Shown here one piece after another: positions 5,562 through 6,262 of a stretch of 6,262 nt of DNA (the stretch's first letter is position 1; each line of letters opens with the position of its first letter). The translations under genes and the position numbers were made by a program. Source of the DNA: Methanocorpusculum sp. (GTDB lineage Archaea > Halobacteriota > Methanomicrobia > Methanomicrobiales > Methanocorpusculaceae); the NCBI GenBank assembly GCA_029987395.1, contig DALTVX010000048.1, positions 1-6,262 of the forward strand. Reading direction: 5' to 3'. A model generated the notes under the pieces. It was given only the letters and a program-made list of their open reading frames with translations. It was not told the origin of the DNA and made no database searches.

Positions 5562-5630
5562 TCACCTTTTTGAGGTTCACTGCACTCTGGACAAGACTCA
5601 AGGAGGTGAGTCCAATCAGTATTCTTGTCC
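5562..5630 (-). promoter_or_regulatory. Candidate RNA switch in the L30e leader, sequestering its Shine-Dalgarno
   Basis: Two exclusive structures are visible in the minus-strand RNA. Structure A: an outer stem GGACAA/TTGTCC (5625-5630 with 5589-5594) encloses a hairpin GACTCA/TGAGTC (5607-5612 with 5595-5600) with loop CCTCCT. It leaves the Shine-Dalgarno free. Structure B: TCACCTCCTTGAG (5597-5609) pairs with CTCAAAAAGGTGA (5562-5574) at 11 of 13 positions, with a central 2x2 mismatch and a 22-nt loop. It buries the Shine-Dalgarno AGGTGA. Both use the same strand, so only one can form. The pairing is read directly from sequence; regulation, and L30e as effector, are inference. Confidence 0.55.
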
Positions 5631-5641
5631 TTCCCGCAGGC

Positions 5642-5667
5642 TGCCGGCTTCATGTATGAGACCGGCA
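5642..5667 (-). promoter_or_regulatory. GC-rich hairpin near the 5' end of the L30e leader
   Basis: TGCCGG and CCGGCA (5662-5667 and 5642-5647) form a 6-bp, very GC-rich stem with a 14-nt loop, a few bases after the predicted transcription start. With the downstream switch-like element it makes most of the leader structured. Function unknown; it could stabilise the 5' end. Confidence 0.45.
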
Positions 5668-5696
5668 AGTTTCTTCAGGGGTTGCCCTTGAAAACT

Positions 5697-5707
5697 CTTT
5701 ATAGATA
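5697..5707 (-). promoter_or_regulatory. TATA box of the L30e-nusA operon
   Basis: TATCTATAAAG on the minus strand is a good archaeal TATA element. Transcription would start about 25 nt downstream, near 5674, giving an L30e leader of about 120 nt. It lies between the helicase terminator and the structured leader, consistent with an independent operon promoter. Confidence 0.6.
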
Positions 5708-5768
5708 GGTGCTTGGAAATAATGAATGTATCCTTGCACGAATGAAAAAGATACGAACTATCAAATCG

Positions 5769-5791
5769 AAAAAAAAGAGATTTAATCTCTT
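5769..5791 (-). terminator. Terminator of the helicase gene, stop codon in the palindrome
   Basis: On the minus strand AAGAGATT-A-AATCTCTT is a near-perfect palindrome (5775-5791) running into a T8 tract (5769-5776). The TAA stop (5782-5784) is at its centre, so it would lie in the hairpin loop. Confidence 0.72.
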
Positions 5792-6262
5792 CCGTAGAAG
5801 CCGTGACCAGAGTCCCTTCTTGGGGCTGATGGTCCGCTGCTTCCGCGGCTGAAACTTCTTCTGTCGCCGCTACCGGAGCTACTGGAGCTGCCTGAGCTTC
5901 CATAGCTACGGCGTTCTCCGCTGCCTGAAGAGCTTCGGTCACCACTGCGGTAATTGCTGCTTCCGCTGCTGCTTCCGCTTCGGCTTCCGGAAGATCCGCC
6001 GCTTCTGTATCCACCAGATGAACCACCGCGTCGGTCTCCACCTGAGTAGGAGGATCCTCCACGTCGGTCTCCGCCGGATGAACCGCCGCGACGATCTCCG
6101 CTCTTGTTCTGGTCACGTTCCTGTTCTTCCTCTTCGGGTGTGCGCTCTGCTGCAATGCAGATCTCAAGTTCCTGACCACGGATGGTCTTGGAACCCATGA
6201 CTTCACCAACAAGATTTGCATGCTCTAAGGGGATGTCAACATACGAGTAGTTGTTGTACAGA
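5782..6262 (-). CDS. C-terminal part of a DEAD-box RNA helicase (DbpA-type domain plus Ser/Gly/Arg tail), cut at the window edge
   Basis: The last 159 residues of a gene whose 5' part lies to the right of the window; helicase motifs are not visible, so the call rests on the C-terminal domain. The first 40 or so visible residues (YSYVDIPLEHANLVGEVMG, then IRGQELEICIAA) match the end of the RRM-like DbpA/CsdA RNA-binding domain that follows the helicase core in DeaD-type proteins. An acidic linker (PEEEEQERD) leads into about 105 residues made almost only of Ser, Gly and Arg, with DRRGGSS repeated three times and further SGS and RRS units; this is disordered and probably binds RNA. Such proteins unwind structured RNA and often matter in ribosome assembly or cold. 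It ends in its own terminator, upstream of the L30e promoter. Another RNA-binding protein with the same domain is possible. Confidence 0.75.
   Translation of the reverse strand, partial: LYNNYSYVDIPLEHANLVGEVMGSKTIRGQELEICIAAERTPEEEEQERDQNKSGDRRGGSSGGDRRGGSSYSGGDRRGGSSGGYRSGGSSGSRSGSSSGSSNYRSGDRSSSGSGERRSYGSSGSSSSSGSGDRRSFSRGSSGPSAPRRDSGHGFYGRD
6016..6096 (-). repeat. Direct repeats encoding three DRRGGSS units
   Basis: Three in-frame copies of a unit encoding DRRGGSS, separated by two to four Gly/Ser/Tyr codons, within the helicase tail. The DNA copies are similar but not identical, suggesting slippage-type expansion followed by drift. Copy number may vary between strains. Confidence 0.65.

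Noticed and set aside
5555..5668. N-terminal extension of L30e to an upstream TTG, including a CPEC sequence
   Set aside because: MDFNLSLRRAM is the normal L30e N-terminus, a Shine-Dalgarno sits directly before it, and the upstream stretch is explained by leader hairpins.
5616..6221. Long minus-strand open frame (about 200 codons, Ala/Glu-rich) across the helicase tail and L30e leader
   Set aside because: It is the alternative frame of a low-complexity Ser/Gly/Arg region, crosses the helicase terminator and L30e promoter, and resembles no family I recognise. The DbpA-like frame is clearly the real one.
1..6262. CRISPR array, insertion sequence, prophage or toxin-antitoxin pair
   Set aside because: No regularly spaced repeats, transposase or integrase motifs, terminal repeats or small paired genes are visible; the content is core metabolism, transport and translation.

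Overview
The window looks like a piece of a euryarchaeal, probably methanogen, chromosome; my best guess is Methanomicrobiales-like. The domain assignment rests on archaeal-type genes: a ribosomal protein L30e plus two-KH NusA-like gene pair, the first eight codons of an L10e-type ribosomal protein, TATA-type promoters, U-tract terminators, and Shine-Dalgarno (SD) sequences of the GGAGGTG type. The order-level guess is inference from the style of the lipoprotein and transporter proteins and was not tested by any search.

Layout from left to right. (1) Positions 1-24, minus strand: extreme N-terminus of ribosomal protein L10e. (2) Positions 80-2980, minus strand: an ABC importer of the nitrate/sulfonate/taurine (NitT/TauT) superfamily, transcribed as substrate-binding lipoprotein, then a 145-nt gap holding a hairpin/U-tract terminator, then permease and ATPase with an ATGA overlap. 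(3) Positions 2981-3188: AT-rich divergent promoter region. (4) Positions 3189-4723, plus strand: ketopantoate reductase (panE) overlapping a molybdenum-cofactor guanylyltransferase (mobA) by 10 nt. (5) Positions 4724-4787: convergent intergenic region. (6) Positions 4788-5554, minus strand: L30e and NusA-like operon behind a structured leader of about 120 nt. (7) Positions 5782-6262, minus strand: C-terminal end of a DEAD-box type RNA helicase (DbpA-like RNA-binding domain plus a Ser/Gly/Arg-rich tail), cut by the window edge.

How the genes work together: the importer genes form one transport system whose ligand cannot be read from sequence. panE (coenzyme A synthesis) and mobA (molybdopterin guanine dinucleotide synthesis) share an mRNA but serve different cofactor pathways. 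The right-hand genes belong to translation, transcription and RNA metabolism.

Two things stand out. The substrate-binding protein appears circularly permuted: the segment that normally forms the C-terminal part of an SsuA/NMT1-type protein comes first, directly after the lipobox, and the segment that is normally N-terminal comes last. The L30e leader contains two mutually exclusive hairpins, one of which would bury the L30e SD in a 13-position helix with 11 matches; the sequestering strand also carries a 9-nt copy of the 16S rRNA 3' tail. Three minus-strand genes also end with their stop codon inside a terminator hairpin.
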